Below, piece after piece: positions 35,269 through 44,379 of a stretch of 64,000 nt of DNA (its first letter is position 1; every line of letters begins with the position of its first letter). The DNA is from Flavobacterium tyrosinilyticum. Lineage in GTDB: Bacteria > Bacteroidota > Bacteroidia > Flavobacteriales > Flavobacteriaceae. A program made the position numbers and the translations under genes. The stretch is taken from positions 1,629,383-1,693,382 of the forward strand of contig NZ_JAMOKG010000001.1 in the NCBI RefSeq assembly GCF_023656565.1. Direction: 5' to 3'. The notes under the pieces are model-generated. The model saw only the letters and a list, made by a program, of their open reading frames with translations, was not told the DNA's origin and did not search any database.

Positions 35269-35955
35269 ATGGGATCAGGATATTTAATTATTGCTGGAGC
35301 TATAATGCTGTTCAGCTGGCTGGTAAGCTCGCAGCTGAAAAGTAAATTTGAATTGTATTCGAAGTTGCAATTGAGAAACGGAATGAGCGGAAGAGAAATT
35401 GCTGAAAAAATGCTTGCCGATAACGGAATCACAGATGTTCGTGTTATTTCGACACCAGGTCAGTTAACAGATCATTATAACCCTTCAGATAAAACAGTGA
35501 ATTTAAGTGAAGCAGTTTACAACCATCGCAATGCAGCTGCAGCGGCCGTTGCAGCACACGAATGCGGTCACGCTGTACAGCATGCTATTGGTTACGAATG
35601 GCTGACTATGCGTTCTAAGTTAGTGCCTATTGTTAGCGTTGCTTCAAATTATGTACAATGGATTTTAATTGCAGGAATTTTAATGATTAAAGTTTTTCCG
35701 GGATTATTATTAATCGGAATCATCATTTTTGCTGCAACGACTTTGTTCTCGGTTATTACGCTTCCGGTAGAATATGATGCGAGTAATCGCGCTTTGGCTT
35801 GGCTAGAAAACAAACACATGCTTACGCAAGAAGAGCAGGCTGGAGCAAAAGATGCCTTAAAATGGGCGGCAAGAACGTATGTAGTAGCAGCAATTGGTTC
35901 AATCGCAACGTTGTTGTACTATATATCAATTTATTCTGGAAGTAGAAGGAACTAA
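35269..35955 (+). CDS. YugP-type zinc metallopeptidase
   Basis: Membrane protein of 228 residues in the neutral zinc metallopeptidase family (PF04298). Zinc site HECGH (residues 97-101, a variant of HExxH) follows an Ala-rich helix; three more membrane segments lie after it, and LPVEYDASNRALAWLE is the conserved third-ligand region. Substrate unknown. It stands alone and ends in a strong terminator. Confidence 0.92.
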   Translation: MGSGYLIIAGAIMLFSWLVSSQLKSKFELYSKLQLRNGMSGREIAEKMLADNGITDVRVISTPGQLTDHYNPSDKTVNLSEAVYNHRNAAAAAVAAHECGHAVQHAIGYEWLTMRSKLVPIVSVASNYVQWILIAGILMIKVFPGLLLIGIIIFAATTLFSVITLPVEYDASNRALAWLENKHMLTQEEQAGAKDALKWAARTYVVAAIGSIATLLYYISIYSGSRRN

Positions 35956-35996
35956 TTTGATAATTGAGATAATTAGTCAATTAGATAATTTATAGC

Positions 35997-36035
35997 AAAC
36001 CCGACAGATTTTTAAAATCTGTCGGGTTTTGTTTT
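35997..36035 (+). terminator. terminator after zinc peptidase gene
   Basis: A perfect 15-16 bp stem, AAACCCGACAGATTTT with its complement, followed by T. It is the same stem type as the one at 982-1012. Confidence 0.85.
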
Positions 36036-36055
36036 ATAATGACTTTTTGATCAAT

Positions 36056-36120
36056 TGTCAGACTGAGCGAAGTCGAAGCCCTTATGTCTAATTAAGCCTT
36101 CCACTTCGCTCAGGATTACA
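36056..36120. repeat. degenerate palindrome, CTGAGCGAAG-arm type
   Basis: The left arm TGTCAGACTGAGCGAAGTCG is found again inverted near 36100 (CCACTTCGCTCAGGATTACA) with several mismatches. The usual CTCGACAAAG core is missing. Confidence 0.6.
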
Positions 36121-36179
36121 GTAGGATATTATTCGTTTTCAAGAATTATCTAATTATCAAATTGACACATTATCTAATT

Positions 36180-36650
36180 CTAAAGCTGTATCTGTCTATC
36201 AATCTGCTGATCCAGTGAGATAAAGGTTTCAGTTCTCGAAACTCCTTCAATTGCTTGGATTTTGTTGTTCAAAAGCTGCATTAAATGTTCGTTGTCTCGA
36301 CAGATAATTTTGATCAGAACCGACCAGTTTCCTGTGGTATAATGACATTCTAAAACTTCGGGTATTTTTCTAAGTTCTTTTACGGCTTCTGAGTTTCTGG
36401 AAGCTTTATCCAAATAAACTCCAACAAATGCCATGGTATTGTAGCCTAGAACTTTTGGGTTTACAGTAAACTTAGAACCAGAAATTACGCCCGATTGTTC
36501 CAGTTTTTTTAATCTCTGATGAATCGCGGCTCCAGAAATTCCGATTTTATTGGCGATTTGCAAAATCGGTTTTCGAGCATCTTCCATTAGGTATCGAAGA
36601 ATCTCTTTGTCGATTCCGTCAATTTCAATTAAGAGGGAGTTGATTTTCAT
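36180..36650 (-). CDS. Lrp/AsnC-family transcriptional regulator
   Basis: 156 residues: an N-terminal helix-turn-helix (about 12-60; IDKEILRYLMEDARKP, IANKIGISGAAIHQRLKKLE) and a C-terminal RAM ligand-binding domain (about 70-150). Members sense amino acids such as leucine and act as octamers. No amino-acid gene adjoins it, so the regulon is unknown. It begins downstream of a repeat-filled gap. Confidence 0.92.
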   Translation of the reverse strand: MKINSLLIEIDGIDKEILRYLMEDARKPILQIANKIGISGAAIHQRLKKLEQSGVISGSKFTVNPKVLGYNTMAFVGVYLDKASRNSEAVKELRKIPEVLECHYTTGNWSVLIKIICRDNEHLMQLLNNKIQAIEGVSRTETFISLDQQIDRQIQL

Positions 36651-37031
36651 AACTTACAATTTGAAACTATTTTTGTGATTTGGGTTTTGAATAGAAATCA
36701 AATGTAATTAAAATGCAGAACAAAAGAAAATTCCATTTTTTTTAAATTCCAAAAACTAAAAAGCAAACTCCAAAAAATCAAATTCCAAATTCCAAATTCC
36801 TTCACCTGTTCATTACCGCTCGAGTCCAAATTTCAAAATTCAAATATAACCCGTGGTTTCAACCACGGGAGACGTATAGCATAGATCCCAAATCTCCAAT
36901 CCCAAAATTTAAAATATAACCATTGGTTTCAGCCACAGGACAAATCGTGAAAATCCTAAAAACAAAAAATCCAAATCCCAGTGATTAGTTGGAATTTGGA
37001 TTTTTAAAATTTGTATATTTTTATTCTTAGG
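36651..37031. other. 381-base gap with heptamer and CCCGTGG repeats
   Basis: No gene seen. It carries runs at 7-base phase (ATTCCAA type at about 36770-36800, TCCAAAT/TTCAAAA type near 36826-36845), a CCCGTGGTTTCAACCACGGG palindrome near 36850-36870, a degraded copy at 36911-36940 and the hemD terminator. Confidence 0.6.
36965..37005 (-). terminator. terminator after hemD
   Basis: AAAATCCAAATCCCA pairs with TTGGAATTTGGATTTT around a short loop; A and T runs on both sides allow minus-strand termination 27 bases after the hemD stop. Confidence 0.7.
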
Positions 37032-37781
37032 TTATTTTCCTTTGTTGGCTTCTGCTACGTATTTTTCTAAAGCCATTGTCATAGAAGGAGTTTCAGGAGT
37101 TGGAGCAAGAATATCAATTCTTAAACCATGATCTAAAGCTTCTTTCTGAGTAGTACTTCCAAATACAGCAATTCGAGTATCATTTTGTTTAAAATCTGGG
37201 AAATTTTTAAACAATGATTTGATTCCTGTTGGGCTGAAAAAAGCTAAAACATCATAATAAACGTCAGCTAGGTCAGATAAATCGCTCATTACAGTTCTGT
37301 AGAAAATAGCTTGTGCCCAATCTACTTTTAAACTGTTTAAGGTAACAGGAGCATCTGCATTTAATTGGTCAGATGCAGGAAGTAAAAACTTCTCGTCTTT
37401 GTACTTCTTAATTAGCGGAGATAAATCTGCAAAATCTTTTGCTCCAACGTAAATTTTACGTTTTCTGTACACAACATACTTTTGAAGGTAGAACGCAACA
37501 GCCTCAGATTGACAAAAATACTTCAATCCTTCAGGAACTTTGTAACGCATTTCATCAGCCACTCTAAAAAAATGATCTACAGCATTTCGACTTGTTAAAA
37601 TGATCGCAGTGTAATGATTAAGATCGATTTTTTGTAATCGAATCTCTTTTGCGCTAACCCCTTCTACATGAATAAATGGTCTGAAATCAATTTTTATTTT
37701 GTGTTTTTGTTGGAGCTCAAAGTAAGGAGAATTCTCCACTTTAGGTTCAGGCTGTGACACCAAAATTGTTTTCACTTTCAT
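37032..37781 (-). CDS. hemD: uroporphyrinogen-III synthase
   Basis: Closes hydroxymethylbilane to uroporphyrinogen III in tetrapyrrole synthesis. 249 residues from MKVKTILVSQPEP; the longer reading to 37820 overlaps the upstream gene and is rejected. HemD is poorly conserved, but the bilobal pattern is visible: an N-terminal Rossmann-like half with IILTSRNAVDHFF and a second half with FFSPTGIKSLF and FGSTTQKEA. Bacteroidota keep hemD next to DUF4271, as here. Confidence 0.85.
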   Translation of the reverse strand: MKVKTILVSQPEPKVENSPYFELQQKHKIKIDFRPFIHVEGVSAKEIRLQKIDLNHYTAIILTSRNAVDHFFRVADEMRYKVPEGLKYFCQSEAVAFYLQKYVVYRKRKIYVGAKDFADLSPLIKKYKDEKFLLPASDQLNADAPVTLNSLKVDWAQAIFYRTVMSDLSDLADVYYDVLAFFSPTGIKSLFKNFPDFKQNDTRIAVFGSTTQKEALDHGLRIDILAPTPETPSMTMALEKYVAEANKGK

Positions 37782-37795
37782 ATTATAAATATTTA

Positions 37796-38464
37796 CTAAG
37801 CACTCCCTTTTGCTATCCAATAATAGAGAAAATAATAAGGGGCTATTTCAAGAGCGCAAAGATACAAAATAAAATAAAATAACTTACCGATAATTACGTT
37901 TTGATACGTTTTAATTGAAATAAAGTAAGAGTATACACTAATACACAGGGAAATACCTATGATTGCTAGCGGAATAATCTGCGGAATATTGTTGTAATAG
38001 AACAAAATAGCATTGATTGGAAGGATTAAAACGCCAATATAAGTCCTGTAAGTTACTTTTTGTAGATTAAATAGCTCTACAAAATCGTCAATATTGAATG
38101 AAGCGGCTACAATTTTTTCGATTAAATACTTTCCTAAAATGAAATAAAGCAAAAAAGTGGCAATCTGAATAAATAGAACCCAGTCGGTTTTTGAAGCGTA
38201 GCCAAAACTATTCATGGTAAGCAGAATAAAAAAGGCAAACGATACAATTTGTACAAAAAATAAACCAACCGTAAAGCTGTTTTTCATGTGGCTGTTGTCT
38301 CGATAAATTTTAGCGTATTTATCAGAAAAAATAAGTTTACTAAACTCACTAAATCTTGTTTCGTAAGCAGATTTTGTCATGGCAACAACGGCAAAGGTCA
38401 CCACAAATAAAAGTGTTGCCCAGTCCTTGTTTTCGATTATTCGAGGATGAAGTTGTTCAATCAT
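37796..38464 (-). CDS. DUF4271 membrane protein
   Basis: Inner-membrane protein of 222 residues with about six helices and few charged loops. The family is conserved immediately upstream of hemD in Flavobacteriia and its role is unknown. It ends 14 bases before the hemD start, so they are co-transcribed. A CAAAATTA (reverse complement TAATTTTG) at 38472-38479 fits a -7 box. Confidence 0.85.
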   Translation of the reverse strand: MIEQLHPRIIENKDWATLLFVVTFAVVAMTKSAYETRFSEFSKLIFSDKYAKIYRDNSHMKNSFTVGLFFVQIVSFAFFILLTMNSFGYASKTDWVLFIQIATFLLYFILGKYLIEKIVAASFNIDDFVELFNLQKVTYRTYIGVLILPINAILFYYNNIPQIIPLAIIGISLCISVYSYFISIKTYQNVIIGKLFYFILYLCALEIAPYYFLYYWIAKGSA

Positions 38465-38541
38465 AGCGATACAAAATTAGTAATTTTTTGATGCAATACT
38501 TTTATTATATATTTATTATGAATCAAATGCTATAAAAAGTT

Positions 38542-38549
38542 TACTTTTG
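38542..38549 (+). promoter_or_regulatory. -7 box for the glycosyltransferase-pyrC operon
   Basis: TACTTTTG matches TAnnTTTG, 22 bases before the ATG. No good -33 match, so modest support. Confidence 0.4.
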
Positions 38550-38571
38550 CGATGAAATTACCGAGAAAAAA

Positions 38572-39297
38572 ATGAATGATAGTATTGTCATAATTCCCAC
38601 TTATAACGAAATTGAAAACATAGAAAGTATAGTAAGAGCTGTACTTTCGCAACATAAATCTTTTCATCTGCTTATTATTGATGATAATTCTCCAGATCAT
38701 ACTGCTAAAAAAGTGATCGCTTTACAGGAAGAATTTCCAGGAAAACTTTTTTTAGAACAAAGAACAAAAAAGTCTGGATTAGGAACTGCGTATGTTCATG
38801 GCTTTAAATGGGCTTTGGAGCGTGACTATCAATTTATTTTTGAGATGGATGCCGATTTTTCGCATAACCCAAATGATTTAGAAAAATTATATGATGCTTG
38901 TCATTTTGGCGGAGCAGATCTTGCAATTGGATCTCGTTATGTAACAGGAGTAAATGTGGTGAACTGGCCTTTAAGCCGAGTTTTGATGTCTTACTTTGCA
39001 TCTGTTTATGTGAAATTTATTACCGGAATGAAAATTCATGATGCTACTGCAGGTTTTGTTTGTTATAAAAGAGAGGTTTTGGAAAAAATTAATCTGAACA
39101 AAATAAAATTTGTTGGATATGCGTTTCAAATCGAGATGAAGTACAGAACCTATTGTGCTAAATTTCAAATTACCGAAGTCCCAATTATTTTTACAGACCG
39201 AACAAAAGGTGTTTCTAAAATGAGCAATGCGATCATTAAAGAAGCGATACTTGGAGTAATTTCACTTAGAATAAGAAAATTAGTCAATTCATTATAA
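38572..39297 (+). CDS. dolichol-phosphate mannose synthase-like glycosyltransferase (GT2)
   Basis: Transfers a sugar from a nucleotide donor to a polyprenyl phosphate. 241 residues, catalytic domain only, without the C-terminal membrane helices some relatives carry. GT-A motifs: IIPTYNEIENIE, IIDDNSPDHTA, and the metal-binding EMDADFSHNP; later AIGSRYVTG and FVGYAFQIEMKYR are typical of polyprenol monophosphomannose synthases. It opens a three-gene unit (11 and 9 base gaps) with dihydroorotase and a DUF4296 lipoprotein. Confidence 0.92.
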   Translation: MNDSIVIIPTYNEIENIESIVRAVLSQHKSFHLLIIDDNSPDHTAKKVIALQEEFPGKLFLEQRTKKSGLGTAYVHGFKWALERDYQFIFEMDADFSHNPNDLEKLYDACHFGGADLAIGSRYVTGVNVVNWPLSRVLMSYFASVYVKFITGMKIHDATAGFVCYKREVLEKINLNKIKFVGYAFQIEMKYRTYCAKFQITEVPIIFTDRTKGVSKMSNAIIKEAILGVISLRIRKLVNSL

Positions 39298-39307
39298 ACC
39301 AACCAAA

Positions 39308-40648
39308 ATGAACAGGATTTTAATAAAGAATGCCAAAATTGTAAACGAAGGGACAATTGTTGAAGGTGATGTTTTAATTGAAAATGATCTGATTGTTGAA
39401 ATTGCAGACAGCATTTCATTAAAAACTTCAGATTGCATTGTAATCGATGCTGAAGGAAATTATTTAATGCCTGGCGCGATAGACGATCAAGTGCATTTTA
39501 GAGAACCAGGTTTAACACATAAAGGAGATATCGAATCGGAATCTCGTGCTGCTGTTGCGGGAGGAATTACTTCTTTTATTGAACAGCCGAATACAGTTCC
39601 GAATGCAGTTACTCAGGAAATTTTAGAAGATAAATACCAAATTGCTTCTCAAAAATCATTTGCGAATTACTCGTTTATGATGGGAGCAACAAATGATAAC
39701 TTGGAAGAAGTTTTAAAAACAAATCCAAAAAATGTTGCTGGGATTAAAATTTTCTTAGGTTCATCTACAGGGAATATGTTGGTTGATAATGAAGCGGTTT
39801 TGGAAAAGATTTTTTCAAGCACTCCAATGTTAATTGCAGTTCATTGTGAGGACGAGACTACGATTAAAAATAATCTTGCTGCTTTTAAAGAGCAATATGG
39901 AGAAGATGTTCCAGTTACGGCACACAATTTAATTAGAAGTGCAGAGGCTTGTTACATTTCTTCTTCAAAAGCAGTAGCTTTGGCTAAAAGAACAGGAGCA
40001 AGATTGCATATTTTCCATCTATCAACGGCGAAAGAAATGGAATTGTTTACGAATAAAATTCCATTAGAAGATAAAAAAATTACCGCTGAGGTTTGCGTGC
40101 ACCATCTTTGGTTTACTGACGAAGACTATAAAACAAAAGGTAATTTCATTAAATGGAATCCTGCTGTTAAAACTGCCGAAGATCGTGCAGAACTTTGGAA
40201 AGCTTTAAACGACGGAAGAATTGACGTAATTGCAACAGATCACGCTCCTCATACAAAAGAAGAAAAACAGCAGTCTTATTTGAATGCGCCTTCTGGAGGT
40301 CCGCTGGTACAGCATGCAGTTGTAGCAATGTTTGAAGCGCATCATCAAGGAAAAATTAGCGTGGAGAAAATTGTGGAGAAAATGTGCCACAATCCAGCTA
40401 AGATTTTTAAAATTGAAAAAAGAGGTTTTATTAAAGAAGGATACCATGCCGATTTGGTAATCGTAAATCCAAGTTTACCTTGGAGCGTGAAACCAGAAAA
40501 CATTTTATACAAATGCGGATGGTCTCCATTTGAAGGTTTTACTTTTAAATCTAGAATCACACATACTTTTGTAAACGGTGAATTGGTTTATAATAACTTT
40601 AAAGTAAAAGATACCAGAGCGGGTAAAAGATTATTGTTTGACAGATAA
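39308..40648 (+). CDS. pyrC: dihydroorotase
   Basis: Cyclises carbamoyl aspartate to dihydroorotate in pyrimidine synthesis; metal-dependent amidohydrolase of 446 residues. The first metal motif reads DDQVHFREPG with Gln61 where most enzymes have His (His63 remains); the other ligands look intact (IKIFLGSSTG lysine, HCEDE, HIFHLSTAKE, ATDHAPHT). From memory this DDQVHF form is usual in Bacteroidota. The second gene of the glycosyltransferase-pyrC-DUF4296 unit. Confidence 0.93.
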   Translation: MNRILIKNAKIVNEGTIVEGDVLIENDLIVEIADSISLKTSDCIVIDAEGNYLMPGAIDDQVHFREPGLTHKGDIESESRAAVAGGITSFIEQPNTVPNAVTQEILEDKYQIASQKSFANYSFMMGATNDNLEEVLKTNPKNVAGIKIFLGSSTGNMLVDNEAVLEKIFSSTPMLIAVHCEDETTIKNNLAAFKEQYGEDVPVTAHNLIRSAEACYISSSKAVALAKRTGARLHIFHLSTAKEMELFTNKIPLEDKKITAEVCVHHLWFTDEDYKTKGNFIKWNPAVKTAEDRAELWKALNDGRIDVIATDHAPHTKEEKQQSYLNAPSGGPLVQHAVVAMFEAHHQGKISVEKIVEKMCHNPAKIFKIEKRGFIKEGYHADLVIVNPSLPWSVKPENILYKCGWSPFEGFTFKSRITHTFVNGELVYNNFKVKDTRAGKRLLFDR

Positions 40649-40657
40649 AAAGCAACT

Positions 40658-41149
40658 ATGAAGAATTTTATAGTAATAATATTGGTTATATTTCTTTCTA
40701 TAAGCTGTAAAAAGGATGTTGTAAAACAGCCTGCAAAGCTTATTGAGAAAGATAAAATGATTGATATTATGTACGATTTATCTCTTTTGGAAGCAATGAG
40801 ATATCAGAAACCGTTGTCTTTGGATTCTATAGAAAATGATCCGACGAAATTTATTTTGAAAAAATACAAAGTAGACAGTCTTCAATTTGCTCAAAACAAC
40901 ATGTATTATGCTTCAGATTATGAGAATTATAAAGACATGTTTGATCAAGTGAACAAAAGGATTTCTGTAAACCAGCGAGCGGCAGATTCTTTAGCTAAAA
41001 TTGATGAGAAAAAAGCAGCTAAGGAGGCTAAAAAGAAAGCCCCAGAAGTTTCAAAAGATTCGGTAAAGAAAGTAGCTCCTAAGATTAATGTCGATTCTAT
41101 AAAAAGAGCTCACATGCAAATGCAAGACAGAAGAAAAAAACGATTATAG
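40658..41149 (+). CDS. DUF4296 lipoprotein
   Basis: Lipoprotein of 163 residues: signal with lipobox SISCKK, a DUF4296 domain (about 25-110; MIDIMYDLSLLEAMRYQ, YKVDSLQFAQNNMYYASD) and a Lys/Ala-rich tail. Function unknown; it recurs next to pyrC in Flavobacteriia. Its stop codon region overlaps the tail of the opposing epimerase gene by six bases. Confidence 0.88.
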   Translation: MKNFIVIILVIFLSISCKKDVVKQPAKLIEKDKMIDIMYDLSLLEAMRYQKPLSLDSIENDPTKFILKKYKVDSLQFAQNNMYYASDYENYKDMFDQVNKRISVNQRAADSLAKIDEKKAAKEAKKKAPEVSKDSVKKVAPKINVDSIKRAHMQMQDRRKKRL

Positions 41150-42145
41150 TTTAGAGCTGTCTTTAATATATTGATGAATATTAGTAAAAACCGTTCCTAG
41201 AGCGGTTTTTATTTTTTCATTACTGTACAGATTTTTTGAATACGAAGCTTTTGCTGTTGCTTTTGTAATGCTTCTTTTTCTAAAGAATAAAGTAGAAAAT
41301 ATCCCATCAGTAATCCACAAGAAATTCATTAGAAAAGGCTTTGCATGAATGTGTGGCCTTTTTACTTTTAAAGCATCAGAAACGGTGTCTAAAAGATCTT
41401 TAAAAATAATATTGTCTGAGATAAGCGTGAAACGTTCGTTTTTTATTTCGCTTTTCATCAATTCAAAACTTACTTTAGCAACGTCGTCGACAGAAATAAA
41501 ACCAGTACTTCCAAGTGTGTAGAATGGAAGTCCTTTTGAAACTTTTCGATAAATTTCACTACTGCCTTCGTCAAAAATATCCATCATTTTTGGCGGTCCT
41601 AAAATAACTCCCGGATTTACAATAATAACATTTAAGCCTTCTTGATGCCCTCGCCAAACTTCCATTTCTGCACCATATTTAGAAATAGCGTAATCGCTGT
41701 GTGGTTTCTCGGGATTCCAATCGGTTTCTTCGGTAATGTGTGTTTCGTGAGGAGCAATATCGCCTAAAGCGGCAATCGAACTGATGTAGCAAAATTTTTC
41801 TACTTCTTTGGCAATGGCAAAATTAATCATATTGGCAGTTCCTTCGATATTGGTTTTTCTAAGGATTTCTTCGTCTTTTGGTTCAAACGAAATAAAAGCT
41901 GCGCAATGATATACTTGTTTAATATCGATAAAAGCAGTTTCGAGTGAAGGTACATCTAGAATATCGGCTTCAAGCCAATTGATTTTTTCAAACAAATCTG
42001 CTTTTTTATAAAAATCAAAAACCGATTTTGTTTTTTCAATTTTATTTTGACTTCTGTAAATAGCCCGAACATTTTCTCCATTTTCTATTAAATGAAGCAA
42101 TAAATGTGCGCCAACTAAACCAGTTCCTCCAGTTACTAATATCAT
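41144..42145 (-). CDS. NAD-dependent epimerase/dehydratase
   Basis: Extended short-chain dehydrogenase of 333 residues from MILVTGGTGLVGAH; upstream codons to 42235 lack support. The dinucleotide motif TGGTGLVGAH opens the protein and the catalytic YAISKYGAE (YxxxK) is in the middle. Substrate not determined; sequence resembles the NAD-dependent epimerases acting on nucleotide sugars or dihydroflavonol-like substrates. It converges on the pyrC unit with a six-base overlap. Confidence 0.9.
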   Translation of the reverse strand: MILVTGGTGLVGAHLLLHLIENGENVRAIYRSQNKIEKTKSVFDFYKKADLFEKINWLEADILDVPSLETAFIDIKQVYHCAAFISFEPKDEEILRKTNIEGTANMINFAIAKEVEKFCYISSIAALGDIAPHETHITEETDWNPEKPHSDYAISKYGAEMEVWRGHQEGLNVIIVNPGVILGPPKMMDIFDEGSSEIYRKVSKGLPFYTLGSTGFISVDDVAKVSFELMKSEIKNERFTLISDNIIFKDLLDTVSDALKVKRPHIHAKPFLMNFLWITDGIFSTLFFRKRSITKATAKASYSKNLYSNEKIKTALGTVFTNIHQYIKDSSKL

Positions 42146-42281
42146 GTTGTAAAGATAGTACTTTTGTATAAATGAGATTTGGTTACAAAGGGAGTTGTTG
42201 ATAAAATTAGATAAAAAACAGTTTAGAGAAATCATTAATTTCTGTAAACTGTTTAATTATTAAGTCGTGAAAAAAATTGGC

Positions 42282-43517
42282 TTAAAAAATCGTGTATGAA
42301 AAGATAAAATCAACAGAGCCATAGTTTGCGGCAAGATCGCTATACTCGCTCATTAAATCTTTTTTGGTATTTAGTCTTGCTTCCACACCAAATTTATCTC
42401 TAAAATTATATCCAAAACCAAAGGCTAGATTAGATCCTGCTGTACTTTCACTAACTCTATCTTTATCATAGACCACTTTACTTTTTCCTGCATCGAAAGT
42501 AAATCCTGCGTTGATAAAGAATTTTGAATTTTTGTTCAAGAAAAGGTAGTGGCGAATTCCCATCGGAATCTGTATTCCGCTGTATTCTACATCTACTTCA
42601 TGTTCCTCTAAAGGAGATGTAGGGAAAAGACCAGGAAGGCTGTAGCTTTTTTGATTTTTGTATTTCTGGTATGTCGGATTTAAAAATACGCTCCATTTAT
42701 TTTTGTTGAATGGAAGAATATATTCTGCTTCAAGACCGATTTTAAAATTGGTTTTATTGTCTAATTTTATATTGCGGTACGGAAGACTTTTACTGTCCAT
42801 GGATAAAGAAATTAAGCTTATTCCAGGAGTAATTTTAATATGGAAAATGTTTTTCTCTCCATCATCTGATGTTTTTTTAGTTTCCGTATCAGGAGAAATA
42901 TTGTTGAATTTTATAAAATATTTCGTCAAATCAGATTTTGTGTAAGACAAGTTTTTAATATCGTTATCAGTAATGTTTGACGATCTTACATTTAGGTTTA
43001 GCTGTTGCTTATAATAAGTGTTCTCCTTAATATTTTTGCTAGCGTTTTCATTTTGTGTTTCAATGTATCTAAGGTACACAAGCTGTTCAAGCGGCACTTC
43101 TTTTGTTTCATAAAAGTATCTGAAAAGATTGGCTTCTCTATAAGAATATAATGAGGCTTCGCCAATAACTAAAACACGAAGAAAAAGAGTGCTTTCTTCC
43201 CAAACTGGTTTTCCTGTTTGTGATATTTTAGATAAGTCATCAGTTGAACGATCTATCTTTACTTTTGCTCTTTTGAAGGTAATACTGTTTCCAATTCCAA
43301 ATTCAGAAACGTTTGCAATAGTTTCGCTTACATAGTCCTTGTCGTTTGGATCTATTTTGTATCTAAAATCGGTTGGGTTGTCTTTCCAGTCTAAGTTTCG
43401 GATTAAACATTCTGTTCGATTTCCATTGTTGGAAATAAAGTATCCTTTTTCAAAAGTAACCTGTGCATTGATGAAAGTGCAACAAAGAAAAAGAATAAGT
43501 AAAAAAGTTTTTTTCAT
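42282..43517 (-). CDS. outer-membrane beta-barrel protein, unknown
   Basis: 411 residues with a Sec signal ending at FINAQ, a beta-rich N-terminal domain (about 20-190) and a C-terminal barrel of about eight strands (about 215-411) with porin-like spacing and a final aromatic residue (IFSYTIF). The N-terminal part recalls proteins that carry a short soluble domain before an outer-membrane barrel. No name can be assigned. It stands alone. Confidence 0.7.
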   Translation of the reverse strand: MKKTFLLILFLCCTFINAQVTFEKGYFISNNGNRTECLIRNLDWKDNPTDFRYKIDPNDKDYVSETIANVSEFGIGNSITFKRAKVKIDRSTDDLSKISQTGKPVWEESTLFLRVLVIGEASLYSYREANLFRYFYETKEVPLEQLVYLRYIETQNENASKNIKENTYYKQQLNLNVRSSNITDNDIKNLSYTKSDLTKYFIKFNNISPDTETKKTSDDGEKNIFHIKITPGISLISLSMDSKSLPYRNIKLDNKTNFKIGLEAEYILPFNKNKWSVFLNPTYQKYKNQKSYSLPGLFPTSPLEEHEVDVEYSGIQIPMGIRHYLFLNKNSKFFINAGFTFDAGKSKVVYDKDRVSESTAGSNLAFGFGYNFRDKFGVEARLNTKKDLMSEYSDLAANYGSVDFIFSYTIF

Positions 43518-43673
43518 TATGGGTAGTTTTTTTGGGAGGCGAAACTAAGGAAAAAACAAAATATTTTTTTACGTGTTTCCGTAAATTGATTTATTTAATG
43601 TACTTCGGTCTGCTTTTTAGAAAACAAAGTGTCTAAATATGCATTTAACACACACTTTGTTTAAATTTTATAA

Positions 43674-43718
43674 AAATAAAAAACTTTGTGCCTTAGTGTC
43701 TTCGTGGCAGACTTTTTT
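43674..43718. repeat. 45-bp direct repeat, left copy
   Basis: Identical over 45 bases to 44380-44424. It contains the octamers CTTTGTGC, CTTAGTGT and CTTCGTGG, then GCAGACTTTTTT. Confidence 0.92.
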
Positions 43719-43814
43719 AGCAGTCACTAAAAAGTAAGATTATTATTATATTTTTTAATGTTATAGGAAACTCTTTTAATATCTTTGTATTATTAAATTG
43801 GCAATGTTTAAATT

Positions 43815-44309
43815 ATGGAAAAACAAAGCACTTATATAATTGAGCTAAGTAAAATGCTTGAAAATGCTATAAGGAGAATGAAGATAGAACACCCAAATTT
43901 TATAATCTATACAACAAGTATTTGGACTGACCATTCGGCTAAAGTTAGTGCTATAAGTTTTGATAGTAAAAGTAATTCATTGCAGAATATAGATGCGTCA
44001 AATATATATAACAAAAAGCATTACGACATGTATATATCTGAAGGGAATTTTAAAATGGCGGATATGTTTAAACCAAACGAAAGCGATAGATTTTGTAATC
44101 CGGCAGATTTTGAGCTAGAATCTTTTGAGGAATTTAATCATAATTCTGTACCTTCTAAATGGTATCCAACTCTTGTGAAATTTGGAAAATTGGCTTTTGA
44201 AAAGATTGTTTGGGAATTGAATGTCGATGAAGATAATTTTGAATTGGGAATAAACAGCACTAAGGATTGGTATGATAAGACATGGAATATTCGGAATTCA
44301 AAAGGATGA
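43815..44309 (+). CDS. hypothetical protein between direct repeats
   Basis: Unrecognised soluble protein of 164 residues, no signal or membrane helix. It is mixed alpha/beta, with an acidic C-terminal half (FELESFEEFNHN, ELNVDEDNFELGINST) and many aromatics. General look and isolation recall stand-alone immunity-like proteins such as DUF4303-type, but no family match can be claimed. It lies between two perfect 45-bp direct repeats, right before the tyrS promoter. A -7-like TATCTTTG is at 43780-43787. Confidence 0.7.
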   Translation: MEKQSTYIIELSKMLENAIRRMKIEHPNFIIYTTSIWTDHSAKVSAISFDSKSNSLQNIDASNIYNKKHYDMYISEGNFKMADMFKPNESDRFCNPADFELESFEEFNHNSVPSKWYPTLVKFGKLAFEKIVWELNVDEDNFELGINSTKDWYDKTWNIRNSKG

Positions 44310-44379
44310 AGTAAGATATAAAGAATAATCAATAGTTTTTTGAATTTTGCTACAAAGAGTTAAGGCGCAAAATTCGTAG

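Larger units (their letters stand above)
35960..36179. repeat. AATTA octamer arrays around a terminator and a palindrome
   Basis: Left of the terminator, units ATAATTGA, GATAATTA, GTCAATTA and GATAATTT run at 8-base spacing (about 35960-35992). An inverted set (TAATTATC, AAATTGAC, ACATTATC, TAATTCTA) runs from 36142 to the end of the Lrp gene. Between them lie the terminator 35997-36028 and a degenerate CTGAGCGAAG palindrome, 36056-36120. Confidence 0.6.

Noticed and set aside
43815-44309. Toxin-immunity pair
   Set aside because: The orphan proteins here (12685, 17452, 43815, DUF4375) look immunity-like, but no toxin, VgrG, Rhs or Hcp gene is present.
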